From Rugosimonospora africana (GTDB taxonomy: Bacteria; Actinomycetota; Actinomycetes; Mycobacteriales; Micromonosporaceae): DNA of 64,000 nucleotides. Shown here one piece after another: positions 1 to 7,520 of the stretch. The translations under genes and the position numbers were made by a program. Each line of letters opens with the position of its first letter. The first letter of the stretch is position 1. The notes below the pieces were generated by a model that saw nothing but the letters and a program-made list of their open reading frames with translations, made no database searches and was not told the DNA's origin. The stretch spans positions 62,001-126,000 of the forward strand of contig NZ_BONZ01000061.1 in assembly GCF_016862975.1 (NCBI RefSeq), in the 5' to 3' direction.

Positions 1-354
1 GTGGACCTGCTCGGGACCGCCGGCCCGTCCGCCCTCGTGTGCGCCAGCGACTCGCTCGCTCTCGGGGCGCTGCGCGCGGCCACCGCGCACGGGACAGCCC
101 CGGGCGGGATCGCCTCGCCCCGGATCGCCGTGATCGGCTTCGACGACACGCCGGTGGCTCAGGCCGTCGGGCTGACGAGCGTGAGCCAGCCGCTGACCGA
201 GGCGGCGGCCGGCTGCGTCGCCCTGCTGATCCGGCTGCTCGACGGCGGCGACCACGACGGCGACCTCGACCGCGAGGGCGAAGGCGAGGGCGACAGCGGC
301 GGCCGCAGGCACCTCCTGCTGCGCCCGCGGCTCGTCGTCCGCGACTCCGGCTGA
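1..354 (+). CDS. LacI-family transcriptional regulator, C-terminal part (cut by window edge)
   Basis: Only the end of a LacI/GalR-type regulator is present. The visible part belongs to the periplasmic-binding-protein-like sugar sensor: the segment with CASDSLALGAL, then IAVIGFDDTPVAQ and SVSQPLTEAA, is the typical C-terminal core and dimer region of this family. The DNA-binding helix-turn-helix lies left of the window, so the GTG at position 1 is probably internal rather than the true start. Before the end there is an acidic Gly/Asp/Glu stretch (roughly residues 80-100) that looks like a repeat expansion not usual in the family. The target sugar cannot be read from this fragment. Confidence 0.8.
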   Translation: MDLLGTAGPSALVCASDSLALGALRAATAHGTAPGGIASPRIAVIGFDDTPVAQAVGLTSVSQPLTEAAAGCVALLIRLLDGGDHDGDLDREGEGEGDSGGRRHLLLRPRLVVRDSG

Positions 355-375
355 CCCGTACGGCCCGCCTCTCCC

Positions 376-426
376 GACCAGTCTGGCTCGGCGCATCTGA
401 CGCCGCGCGACGCCCCAGGCCGGTCG
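376..426. repeat. Dispersed palindromic element, copy 1
   Basis: Begins GACCAGTCTGGCTCGG and ends near CCGGTCGTC. It matches five other copies in the window, and its two ends are largely reverse complements. This copy touches the 3' end of the DUF6745 gene (stop codon at 427-429) and could also act as a hairpin terminator between the two genes. It has more mismatches in the right arm than the copies at 11057 and 44487. Confidence 0.7.
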
Positions 427-1794
427 TCAGGACGGGTCGGTGCCGAAGGCCAGCCGCGCGGCGTCGCGGGGCACCCGCTGGTCCGGCGGTACCGGGACCA
501 CCCGGCGCCGGGTCGGCCCGGACAGGCCCGGCACGCCCCCGGTTGCCTCCAGCAGCACGAGGTCGTGCGGAAGCTGCCAGAGGCTGCCGGACTCGTCCGT
601 GGCGATCCGCTGCGCGGGTACCCGACCGAGCAGCCAGTCGTACCCCATCCGGTCGGCGATCGCCGCGCGCACCTGTTCGTCGGGCTCGCGCTCCCAGTCC
701 CGGCCGGTCACCTCGCCGCCGATCACCTGGCGCGGCACGACGACGCCGTGCCAGACGTACGCGGCGAAGCCGTCCCGGTACTCGATCGCCGCCCCTTGTG
801 GGCTGTGCGACCGCATCCCGCTGTCGGTCGGCTCCACCGCCAGCCGGGTGGGTCGCTCGGCGACCACGCAGGCCGCCGGGTGCGGCCACCACCGGCCCGC
901 CGAGCGCAGGATGTCCGCGACCAGGTCCAGTCGCAGTTGCGCGTTCGGGTGGTACTCGACGACACCGAGCCGGCGGTACAGGTCGTACCGGGCAATCCAA
1001 CCGATCTCGTCCAGGCCGCCCCGGTGTCCGGTGGCGGACGCGCGCAGCGACCGGGCAAGCGACCGGCGCAGCGGATCGGCCTCCCAGTCGGACGCCTCAC
1101 CGAGCCCGATCAGCAACGTGTCCCGCAGTGCCTGTCGCTGCGCGCGCAGTACGGTGTCGAGGTCGGTCGGCCCCCAGGACCGTTCGATCGCCTTGCGCAG
1201 TGACTCGTGCACCTGCCGGTTCACCGTGCGACGCAGTGCGTCGCCGAGGGACACGTCATGCAGCCGCCGGCGCCGTACCGGCTCGGGCATCCGCCGTACG
1301 TTGCGGAACAGGGTGGCCCACTCCCACCAGGGCGGGTACCCGCTGAGCAGGTCGAGGCCGAACAGCCCGGTCGTCGCCTCGGCGAAGGACCGGTACGGGT
1401 CGTGCAACAGGTCGTGCACCCGACCGGCCCGGGGCAGCAGGTCGCCGACCGACTCGCCCAGCGACGCGGACACCGAGTCCCGCAGCCCGCCGCCGATGGC
1501 GTCCCACAGCGGGTCGGACAGCGCCTCCCGCAGCGTGCCGACCAGCGGCGAGCCCTCCTCGGTGGTGACGCCGGACAGCAGCCACAGGGCGAGGCTGCCG
1601 GTGGCGGGCGAGTCCACCCACACGAACCGGGGCGGCCCGAGCCCCCGCAGCTCATACAGCGCGGCGATCGCGGTCTCGGCGGCGGCACGGTCGGCGGGCT
1701 CGGTCGTCAGCGCGTGCCCGAGCCACTCGGCACGTACCTGCTCGACGAGGTTCCACTGCTCCCCGGTCAGGCTACGTACCTGCGTATTGGCCAT
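427..1794 (-). CDS. DUF6745 domain-containing protein
   Basis: A 455-residue protein with no signal peptide or membrane segment. The C-terminal third contains EYRDGFAAYVWHGVVVP followed by an acidic EREPDEQVRAAI segment and MGYDWLL. This resembles the conserved part of the DUF6745 family of actinomycetes (small domain after a long helical region), whose function is unknown. The N-terminal part is rich in Trp and Arg and probably helical. The ATG at 1792-1794 is the first good start; only a weak purine-rich stretch precedes it. The gene stands alone, and its 3' end touches a copy of the dispersed palindrome. Family assignment is from memory of the motif pattern and is moderately sure. Confidence 0.65.
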   Translation of the reverse strand: MANTQVRSLTGEQWNLVEQVRAEWLGHALTTEPADRAAAETAIAALYELRGLGPPRFVWVDSPATGSLALWLLSGVTTEEGSPLVGTLREALSDPLWDAIGGGLRDSVSASLGESVGDLLPRAGRVHDLLHDPYRSFAEATTGLFGLDLLSGYPPWWEWATLFRNVRRMPEPVRRRRLHDVSLGDALRRTVNRQVHESLRKAIERSWGPTDLDTVLRAQRQALRDTLLIGLGEASDWEADPLRRSLARSLRASATGHRGGLDEIGWIARYDLYRRLGVVEYHPNAQLRLDLVADILRSAGRWWPHPAACVVAERPTRLAVEPTDSGMRSHSPQGAAIEYRDGFAAYVWHGVVVPRQVIGGEVTGRDWEREPDEQVRAAIADRMGYDWLLGRVPAQRIATDESGSLWQLPHDLVLLEATGGVPGLSGPTRRRVVPVPPDQRVPRDAARLAFGTDPS

Positions 1795-2044
1795 CCGAAT
1801 GCTCGCTCTCGCCGCATAGGGGGCTATTGACAGAATACGAAAAGGCCGTGATGTCCGAACTGTTGGCGAAAGCGCCTACATGAAAGATGGTCACGGAGAT
1901 TATGCCCTGATCACCTCAGTCGATCGGTCCCAGGACGCGCGCGTTGGTAGGACACGGACTCCATCGATGAGTGAGTGTATGTAGCGACGGGGACCGGCCC
2001 GCGTACCAGGTGTCCGTCGGCGACGGCCGGTCAGGTCACGGGCG

Positions 2045-2482
2045 TCATGCCACGACCGGCGGAGCATCCTCCCCGCGGACCGGGCCGGAGCCGGCGACAC
2101 GGTCGGGACCCGACGCACGGGCTCGGTGGCAGTCGGCGCACAGCGCGGTCTGCGGCAGGGTACGCAGGCGCTGCATGCCGATCGCCGCCCCGCACTCGAG
2201 GCACTTGCCGTACTCGCCGTTGTTGATTCGGTACAACGCGGTGTCGATGTCGGTCAGCGCCTGCCGCGCCCCGGCCAGCAGGGCGGCCGTGACCTGACTC
2301 TGCGCGGTGTCGACGGCCAGGTCGGTCCCGGCCGGTGGTTGCCCGGGGTCGTTGCCGGCCAGGGCGGTGATCTGCTCGATCCGGAACTGGCGCTGCTCCT
2401 CCAGCCGCGCGCGCAACGCGGGGAGGCTGAGCAGCAGCTCCGGTCGGGGCTGGTCGGGGGTGGGCGTGATTGTGCCAGACAT
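2045..2482 (-). CDS. TraR/DksA-family zinc-finger protein
   Basis: A 145-residue protein with a C-terminal four-cysteine zinc finger: Cys94-x2-Cys97 and Cys115-x2-Cys118, in the contexts GKCLECG and ALCADC. Upstream is a charged helical region (about residues 20-85), as in DksA/TraR proteins that reach into the RNA polymerase secondary channel. The segment RINNGEYGKCLECGAAIG is the family signature. Actinobacterial members often act in stress responses, but the target here is unknown. The ATG at 2480-2482 is preceded by AGGAG at suitable spacing. The C-terminal tail after the finger (about 25 residues) is low complexity. Confidence 0.85.
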   Translation of the reverse strand: MSGTITPTPDQPRPELLLSLPALRARLEEQRQFRIEQITALAGNDPGQPPAGTDLAVDTAQSQVTAALLAGARQALTDIDTALYRINNGEYGKCLECGAAIGMQRLRTLPQTALCADCHRARASGPDRVAGSGPVRGEDAPPVVA

Positions 2483-2572
2483 GCTGGTCTCCTGGAGCGG
2501 AGTTCTGTTTCGGATTGTTCGGCCGGGTGTGCCGGCCTCACGGGCGGCACCGAGATTTCGGGCGCGCGGCGA

Positions 2573-3025
2573 TCAGAGGACCGTGAGTGGCGCGCGGCTC
2601 GTGGCCCACGCCGCAGCGACTCGATCAGCCGCCGCGAGGGCCGGCGGCGCTCGGACGCCGTGCATCAGGACCGCCGGGCGGCGCCTCGGATCACGGCGCA
2701 TCAGGCCGAGGCTGAACAGCATCGCGAGCACGATGGCCAGGACGCGCAGGGCGACTGTGCCGGCCAGGTTGCGTTGCGACGCGGAGATCAGGGCCGCTCT
2801 GACGTGCCCGAGCCGGGCGGCCATCCGCTGCGCGACGTGCTGCGTCGACGGCTGGATGACCACGACCTCGGCCCCGGCGTGGACGACCCGGGGGACCGGA
2901 CCGATCTCCGTCGCCGCGGCGGCGACTCCCAGCCAGGCCAGGGCGCAGGCCAGAGCCGCGGCGAGGACGACCCTCGTCGAATGTCGTCGGTGCGCGTGGC
3001 CGGACATCTTCCGCTCAGGGTACAC
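2573..3025 (-). CDS. Hypothetical small membrane protein
   Basis: A 150-residue frame with a hydrophobic segment near residues 17-38 (RVVLAAALACALAWLGVAAA) and a second one near 88-108 (TVALRVLAIVLAMLFSLGLM). This suggests a two-pass membrane protein or a secreted leader plus one anchor. No family is recognised. An in-frame ATG (residue Met7) is an alternative start. It lies between the DksA-like gene and the pirin gene in the same direction with gaps of 90 and 139 bases, so it need not be co-transcribed with either. High GC makes spurious frames common; the two clean hydrophobic stretches are the main support. Confidence 0.4.
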   Translation of the reverse strand: MYPERKMSGHAHRRHSTRVVLAAALACALAWLGVAAAATEIGPVPRVVHAGAEVVVIQPSTQHVAQRMAARLGHVRAALISASQRNLAGTVALRVLAIVLAMLFSLGLMRRDPRRRPAVLMHGVRAPPALAAADRVAAAWATSRAPLTVL

Positions 3026-3164
3026 AACCGTGTCGCGGGAACGGCAGGTCAGCCCGGTTCACCCGGATGAGGGTACGGACGCGGTGTTCGCCCGGTCGCG
3101 AACGCGAAAAACCGGGAACGTGAACGGCCGCGAACGTGAACGGCACGGCTCGCGGCGGCCGTAC

Positions 3165-4088
3165 TCAGCGGGTGAGCAGCCGGGCCTGGCGCGGGATGTC
3201 GCCGAACCTGCCGGCGTGAAAGTCCGCGAACGCCTGCTGGATCTGCGCCTTGCTGTTCATCACGAACGGGCCGCCCGCGACGACCGGCTCGCCCAGTGGC
3301 CGACCCGCGTACAGCATCAGCCGGGTGCGCTCGTCCCCGGCCGGCGTGGCCAACGCGAGCGAGGTGGCGTCCGGGTTCACGGCGACCGGATCCGAACAGA
3401 CGGCCGGATCCGACCACGCGACCGGATCCGACCAGGCGATCTGGCCGGCTTTCAGGTGCCGACCGGCGACGGTGACCCGGCCGGACAGCACGTAGCAGAA
3501 GGCGCGGTGGTCGGCCGGCAGCAGCTGCGCGTACCGGGTGGCCGGGTCGAGGGTGAGCAGTAGGCCGAGGATCGGCCAGTGGTTGGCCGCCGGGCCGGTG
3601 ACGCCCTCCGACCGTCCCGAGACCACCGCGACGCTCACTCCGCCCGCGGTGTGCGCGGCGTGACTGGTAGCGCGCAGATCCTGGTACCGGGTCGGGACGA
3701 ACTTGCGGTCGGCGGGCAGGTTGACCCACAGCTGGAGGGTGTGCGCGTGCTCGTCGCGGAAGGCCAGTTCCCGGTGGATGATGCCGCTGCCCGCGGTCAT
3801 CCACTGCACGTCTCCCGGTTCCAGAGTCCCGGCGTTGCCCAGGCTGTCGCCGTGCTCCAGTACCCCGTCGAGGACCAGGGTCACCGTCTCCACTCCGCGG
3901 TGCGGGTGCCACTGGAAGCCGGGCGAGGAGAACCGGTCCTCACTGAGGACCAGGAACGGGTCGGTGAGAGCGGTGCTGTCCGGGGAGATGATGACGGCCT
4001 TCGCGTCCACCTGGGCGTCCGGCCCGAGGACCGTCTTGGTGTGCACTCGATCCACCCGGCGCGGTCGCGGGGCTTTCGAGTCGGCCAT
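3165..4088 (-). CDS. Pirin family protein (cupin)
   Basis: A 307-residue bicupin. The N-terminal cupin carries the pirin metal ligands: His61 and His63 in FQWHPHRGVETVT, then His105 and Glu107 in SGIIHRELAF. The C-terminal cupin ends with the characteristic GRPLGEPVVAGGPFVMN. Pirins bind iron; some bacterial members are quercetinases, others bind partner enzymes. The start at 4086-4088 follows GGAGG at good spacing. The frame stays open further upstream, but only as a shadow of the opposite-strand SDR gene. Residues 219-238 are an insertion made of repeated W-S-D-P-V-A units not seen in ordinary pirins, from a tandem repeat in the DNA. Confidence 0.9.
   Translation of the reverse strand: MADSKAPRPRRVDRVHTKTVLGPDAQVDAKAVIISPDSTALTDPFLVLSEDRFSSPGFQWHPHRGVETVTLVLDGVLEHGDSLGNAGTLEPGDVQWMTAGSGIIHRELAFRDEHAHTLQLWVNLPADRKFVPTRYQDLRATSHAAHTAGGVSVAVVSGRSEGVTGPAANHWPILGLLLTLDPATRYAQLLPADHRAFCYVLSGRVTVAGRHLKAGQIAWSDPVAWSDPAVCSDPVAVNPDATSLALATPAGDERTRLMLYAGRPLGEPVVAGGPFVMNSKAQIQQAFADFHAGRFGDIPRQARLLTR
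3375..3434. repeat. In-frame tandem repeat inside the pirin gene
   Basis: Three to four copies of a unit of about 18 bases containing CCGGATCCGACCA. Because the unit is a multiple of three it adds S-D-P-V-A-W type units to the second cupin of the pirin without breaking the frame. Confidence 0.8.
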
Positions 4089-4171
4089 CGGTGGACCTCC
4101 CTGGTCCGGTGCACGCGCAGTGGTCGGCGGCAGGTCTACTATGCCCGACGCCCGCCGCCGCCGTGGGCCGC

Positions 4172-4260
4172 GACCGGTCAGGGTCGCGCGGCACCAGACG
4201 CGCCGAGCCAGACGCGCCGGGCCAGACGCGCCGGGCCAGACGCGCCGGGCCAGACTTGCC
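4172..4260. repeat. Dispersed palindromic element, copy 2, with 14-bp unit amplified
   Basis: Opposite orientation to copy 1. The left part GACCGGTCAGGGTCGCGCGG corresponds to the element end. The other end, with the core GACGCGCCGGGCCA, is repeated four times in tandem (14-bp period, about 4197-4252) before GACTTGCC. It fills the spacer immediately before the ATG of the SDR gene at 4263, and so displaces any normal ribosome-binding site. Confidence 0.8.
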
Positions 4261-4262
4261 CC

Positions 4263-5015
4263 ATGACTTCTCGCTTCACTGGAAGGGTGGCGTTGGTGAC
4301 CGGTGCGAGCCGGGGCATCGGCCTGGCCGTCGCACGGCGCATCGTGGCGGAGGGCGGCCGGGTCTGCCTGACCGCCCGCAAGGAAGACGGCCTGCGCGAC
4401 GCGGTGGCATCGCTCGGGCCGGAGTACGCCATCGGCGTCGCCGGGCGGTCCGACGACGAGGAGCACCGGTCGTCGACGGTGGCGCGGGTACTGGACGCGT
4501 ACGGGCGGCTCGACGTGCTGGTCAACAACACCGGGATCAACCCGGCCTACGGTCCCCTGCTCGACCTCGACCTCGGTGCTGCCCGCAAGACGCTGGAGGT
4601 CAACGTGGTCGCCGCCCTGGGTTGGGTCCGGGAGGCGTACCGCGGGTGGCTGGGCGCCCACGGCGGCGCGGTGGTCAACGTCGCCTCGGTCGCGGGGCTG
4701 CGCCCGGCGGGCGGCATCGGGCTCTACGGCGTCAGCAAGGCGGCGCTCATTCAGCTCACCGCGCAGCTCGCCATGGAGCTGGGGCCGGCGGTACGGGTGA
4801 ACGCGGTGGCGCCCGCGGTGGTCAAGACCCGATTCGCCACGGCGCTCTACGAGGGGCGGGAGGAGGAGGTCGCCCAGGCGTACCCGCTGCGCCGCCTCGG
4901 CGTACCGGCGGATGTCGCCTCCGCCGTCGCCTACCTGGCCTCCGACGACGCCGAGTGGGTGACCGGCCAGACGCTGGCGATCGACGGCGGCATCACCCTC
5001 ACCGGCGGGGTGTGA
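4263..5015 (+). CDS. SDR-family oxidoreductase
   Basis: A 250-residue classical short-chain dehydrogenase/reductase. It has the cofactor motif TGASRGIG (13-20), NNTG at 88-91 in place of the usual NNAG, catalytic Ser142, and Tyr155-x3-Lys159 (YGVSK). The C-terminal AIDGGITLTGG is typical of FabG-like enzymes. It reduces or oxidises a carbonyl or hydroxyl substrate with NAD(P)H; the substrate is unknown. The ATG at 4263 sits 2 bases after the amplified palindrome, and no Shine-Dalgarno sequence is visible, so translation is either leaderless or starts unusually. Divergent from the pirin gene. Confidence 0.9.
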   Translation: MTSRFTGRVALVTGASRGIGLAVARRIVAEGGRVCLTARKEDGLRDAVASLGPEYAIGVAGRSDDEEHRSSTVARVLDAYGRLDVLVNNTGINPAYGPLLDLDLGAARKTLEVNVVAALGWVREAYRGWLGAHGGAVVNVASVAGLRPAGGIGLYGVSKAALIQLTAQLAMELGPAVRVNAVAPAVVKTRFATALYEGREEEVAQAYPLRRLGVPADVASAVAYLASDDAEWVTGQTLAIDGGITLTGGV

Positions 5016-5128
5016 CCGGCACGGCGACGTGAGCGAACCGGGCGCGCGTGAGTAATCACGTTCTGTATTCATCCGCCCACGTCCCGTTATCCTGGTGCTC
5101 CGGGGGGCCGGCCTATCGGCGGTGACAG

Positions 5129-5695
5129 ATGTACGGCGCAGACTTCCTACCGGTCCTCTCAGACACCAAGCCCGAACCGATCCCCCGCCGGCACATGCTG
5201 TACGGCTGGGTGGTGCGCATCGACGAGGCGTACGGCCGGGACGTGCGGGTCAGCCCGCACCTCGTGGCCGGCGTCGTGGGCGCCACGGCGGTCGCCCGAA
5301 CCGCGAGCCGGCTGCTGGCCGCCGTGGTCCGGGCGCCGGTCAAGGCGGGTCCCGTCCGCAAGTGGAAGGACCTGCGAAAGGGGCCCGAGTTTCAGGTCAC
5401 CCAGGTCTGGCTCACCGACGTCGACGGCGTGATCGAGCCGTTCGAGATTCACGGGCACCTGTCCCAGGGCGCGGTCGTGCAGCGCGACCGGGTACGGGTG
5501 GCGGTGCGCCGGCAACGGGACCCGTACCAGCCGCCGCGCGCGGTGGAGATCGAGAACCTGTCGACCGGCCGTACCCTCAAGCCACGCGGCGCCACAGTGT
5601 GGTCGCACCTGGGTCCGGCACTGCTCCTTCAGGCGATGGTCGGTCTCACCGTGGCCGCGGTGGTGCTCGCCGGTGTGCTCGGGGCGCACCGCTGA
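5129..5695 (+). CDS. Hypothetical protein with C-terminal membrane segment
   Basis: A 188-residue protein, no family recognised. The N-terminal part is soluble. The middle has FQVTQVWLTDVDGVIEPFE, perhaps a small beta domain, followed by an RDRVRVAVRRQRD stretch. The end is a hydrophobic helix (about residues 163-186, ALLLQAMVGLTVAAVVLAGV) that would anchor it with the bulk in the cytoplasm. The ATG at 5129 has a weak GGCGG upstream. It is convergent with the acyl-CoA synthetase gene, with only 3 bases between the stop codons. Base composition and frame use look like a real gene. Confidence 0.6.
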   Translation: MYGADFLPVLSDTKPEPIPRRHMLYGWVVRIDEAYGRDVRVSPHLVAGVVGATAVARTASRLLAAVVRAPVKAGPVRKWKDLRKGPEFQVTQVWLTDVDGVIEPFEIHGHLSQGAVVQRDRVRVAVRRQRDPYQPPRAVEIENLSTGRTLKPRGATVWSHLGPALLLQAMVGLTVAAVVLAGVLGAHR

Positions 5696-5698
5696 CGG

Positions 5699-7405
5699 TC
5701 ACGACTGCGGGTCGGCGAAGTCCTCGTCCCGGTACTCGCCGTCCGGCCGAGCCTGCGGGTCGGCGTGCTTGACGGTCTCGCTGGCCCGCAGCTCCACCCG
5801 CCGGATCTTCCCGGAGATGGTCTTCGGCAACTCGGCGAACTCCAGGCGCCGTACCCGCTTGAACGGCGAAAGGTTCGCCCGGCAGTGCGCGAAGATCGCG
5901 GCAGCGGTCTCCGCCGACGATTCCCAGCCCGTGGCCAGCACCACGTACGCCTTGGGCACGGCCAGCCGAACCGGGTCCGGCGACGGCACCACCGCCGCCT
6001 CGGCCACCGCCTCGTGCTCGATCAGCACGCTCTCCAGCTCGAACGGTGAGATCCGGTAGTCCGACGCCTTGAACACGTCGTCGGCCCGTCCCACGTAGGT
6101 CAGGTAGCCCTCGGTGTCCCGGGACGCCATGTCACCGGTGTGGTAGAAGCCGTCGGCCATCGCCTCCGTGGTCCGCGCCGGGTCGCCGTGGTAGCCGGCC
6201 ATCAACCCGAGCGGGCGGTCCGACAGGTCCAGGCAGATCTCGCCCTCGTCGGTCACCTCGCCGGTGGCCGGGTCGACCAGCGCCACCCGGTATCCGGGGG
6301 TGGCCCGGCCCATCGACCCCGGCTTGACCACCTGCCCCGGCGTGTTGGCCACCTGCACGGTCGTCTCGGTCTGCCCGAAACCGTCGCGGATGGTCACTCC
6401 CCACGCCTTGCGGATCTGGTCGATGACCTCGGGGTTCAGCGGCTCCCCGGCACCGACGACCTTCTCCGGCGGGGTGCGCAGCTGGCCGAGGTCGGCTTGG
6501 ATGAGCATCCGCCACACGGTCGGTGGGGCGCAGAAGCTGGTCACCCGGCAGCGGTCCATCTCGCGCATGAGCCGGGTCGCGTCGAAGCGGGCGTAGTTGT
6601 AGATGAACACGCACGCCTGCGCGTTCCACGGCGCGAACACGTTGCTCCAGGCGTGCTTCGCCCAGCCCGGTGACGAGATGTTCAGGTGGACGTCACCGGG
6701 GCGCAAGCCGATCCAGTACATGGTGGACAGGTGCCCGACCGGGTACGACGCGTGGGTGTGCTCGACCAGCTTCGGCAGCGCGGTGGTGCCGGACGTGAAG
6801 TACAGCAGCAGCGTGTCGGAGGCCCGGGTGGGCCCGTCCGGGGTGAACTCGCCCGGTGCGCCGTACGCGTCCGCGTAGTCCGACCAGCCCGGCACCGGGG
6901 CGCCGACCACGGTACGCGTGTAGTCCCCGGGTACCTCGTCGAACTTGGCGGCGTCCGCGGAGCCGACCACCACGTGCCGCGCGCCGCCGCGCTGCACCCG
7001 GTCGCGCAGGTCGGCCGGGCCGAGCAACGGGGTGGCCGGGATCAGCACCGCGCCCAGCTTCATCGCGGCGAGGATGGTCTCCCACAGCTCCACCTGGTTG
7101 CCCAGCATCAGCACCAGCCGGTCGCCGCGGTGCACGCCCAAGCCGCGCAGCCAGTTCGCCACCTGGTTGGAACGGTGCGACAGCTGGGCGAAGGACAGCT
7201 TCGTCTCGCTGCCGTCCTGCTCGACGATCCACAGGGCCGGCCGGTCGTTGCCCTCGGCCACCACGTCGAACCAGTCGAGCGCCCAGTTGAACTCGGTCAG
7301 CTCGGGCCAGTCGAACTCACGGTATGCCGTCTCGTAGTCTTCCGCGTGCGCGAGCAGGAAGTCACGCGCCGCGCGAAAGGTCGCGGTGCCAACGGTCTCC
7401 GCCAT
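5699..7405 (-). CDS. AMP-dependent acyl-CoA synthetase/ligase (medium-chain type)
   Basis: A 568-residue ANL-superfamily ligase, which activates a carboxylic acid to acyl-AMP and then acyl-CoA. Motifs: P-loop YFTSGTTALPK (202-212), DGFGQTE (341-347), TGD at 423-425, the hinge around YVGRADDVFK, and the catalytic lysine in TISGKIRR (Lys533). The overall pattern resembles the ACSM medium-chain family. The P-loop has Ala where almost all ANL enzymes have Gly (TTG-x-PK). The ATG at 7403-7405 is preceded by GGGGAGG. Co-oriented with the GH43 gene upstream, but separated from it by 110 bases that include a short direct repeat. Confidence 0.93.
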   Translation of the reverse strand: MAETVGTATFRAARDFLLAHAEDYETAYREFDWPELTEFNWALDWFDVVAEGNDRPALWIVEQDGSETKLSFAQLSHRSNQVANWLRGLGVHRGDRLVLMLGNQVELWETILAAMKLGAVLIPATPLLGPADLRDRVQRGGARHVVVGSADAAKFDEVPGDYTRTVVGAPVPGWSDYADAYGAPGEFTPDGPTRASDTLLLYFTSGTTALPKLVEHTHASYPVGHLSTMYWIGLRPGDVHLNISSPGWAKHAWSNVFAPWNAQACVFIYNYARFDATRLMREMDRCRVTSFCAPPTVWRMLIQADLGQLRTPPEKVVGAGEPLNPEVIDQIRKAWGVTIRDGFGQTETTVQVANTPGQVVKPGSMGRATPGYRVALVDPATGEVTDEGEICLDLSDRPLGLMAGYHGDPARTTEAMADGFYHTGDMASRDTEGYLTYVGRADDVFKASDYRISPFELESVLIEHEAVAEAAVVPSPDPVRLAVPKAYVVLATGWESSAETAAAIFAHCRANLSPFKRVRRLEFAELPKTISGKIRRVELRASETVKHADPQARPDGEYRDEDFADPQS

Positions 7406-7486
7406 GCCGCCTCCCCGTGCCCGATGGGCTGGATGCCGACGATCTCGCTGGAAACAATAGGGTGCGACGGCAACCGGGGGCTAGAT

Positions 7487-7520
7487 CGCGCGACGGGCTT
7501 ACTCGCGCGACGGGCTTACT
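7487..7520. repeat. 17-bp direct duplication at the GH43 gene end
   Basis: Two adjacent copies of CGCGCGACGGGCTTACT (7487-7503 and 7504-7520), followed by a third partial copy. The right copy holds the TAA stop codon of the GH43 gene; the left copy carries an extra TAA just beyond it. Confidence 0.85.

Noticed and set aside
1900-2118. Small minus-strand gene of 72 codons between DUF6745 and the DksA-like gene
   Set aside because: Overlaps the end of the DksA-like gene in another frame, is Arg-rich, and has no recognisable start signal or family.
3165-5072. Extending the pirin gene leftward on the minus strand to a 635-codon protein
   Set aside because: The added 328 codons lie opposite the SDR gene and lack homology; an ATG with a good ribosome-binding site is at 4088.
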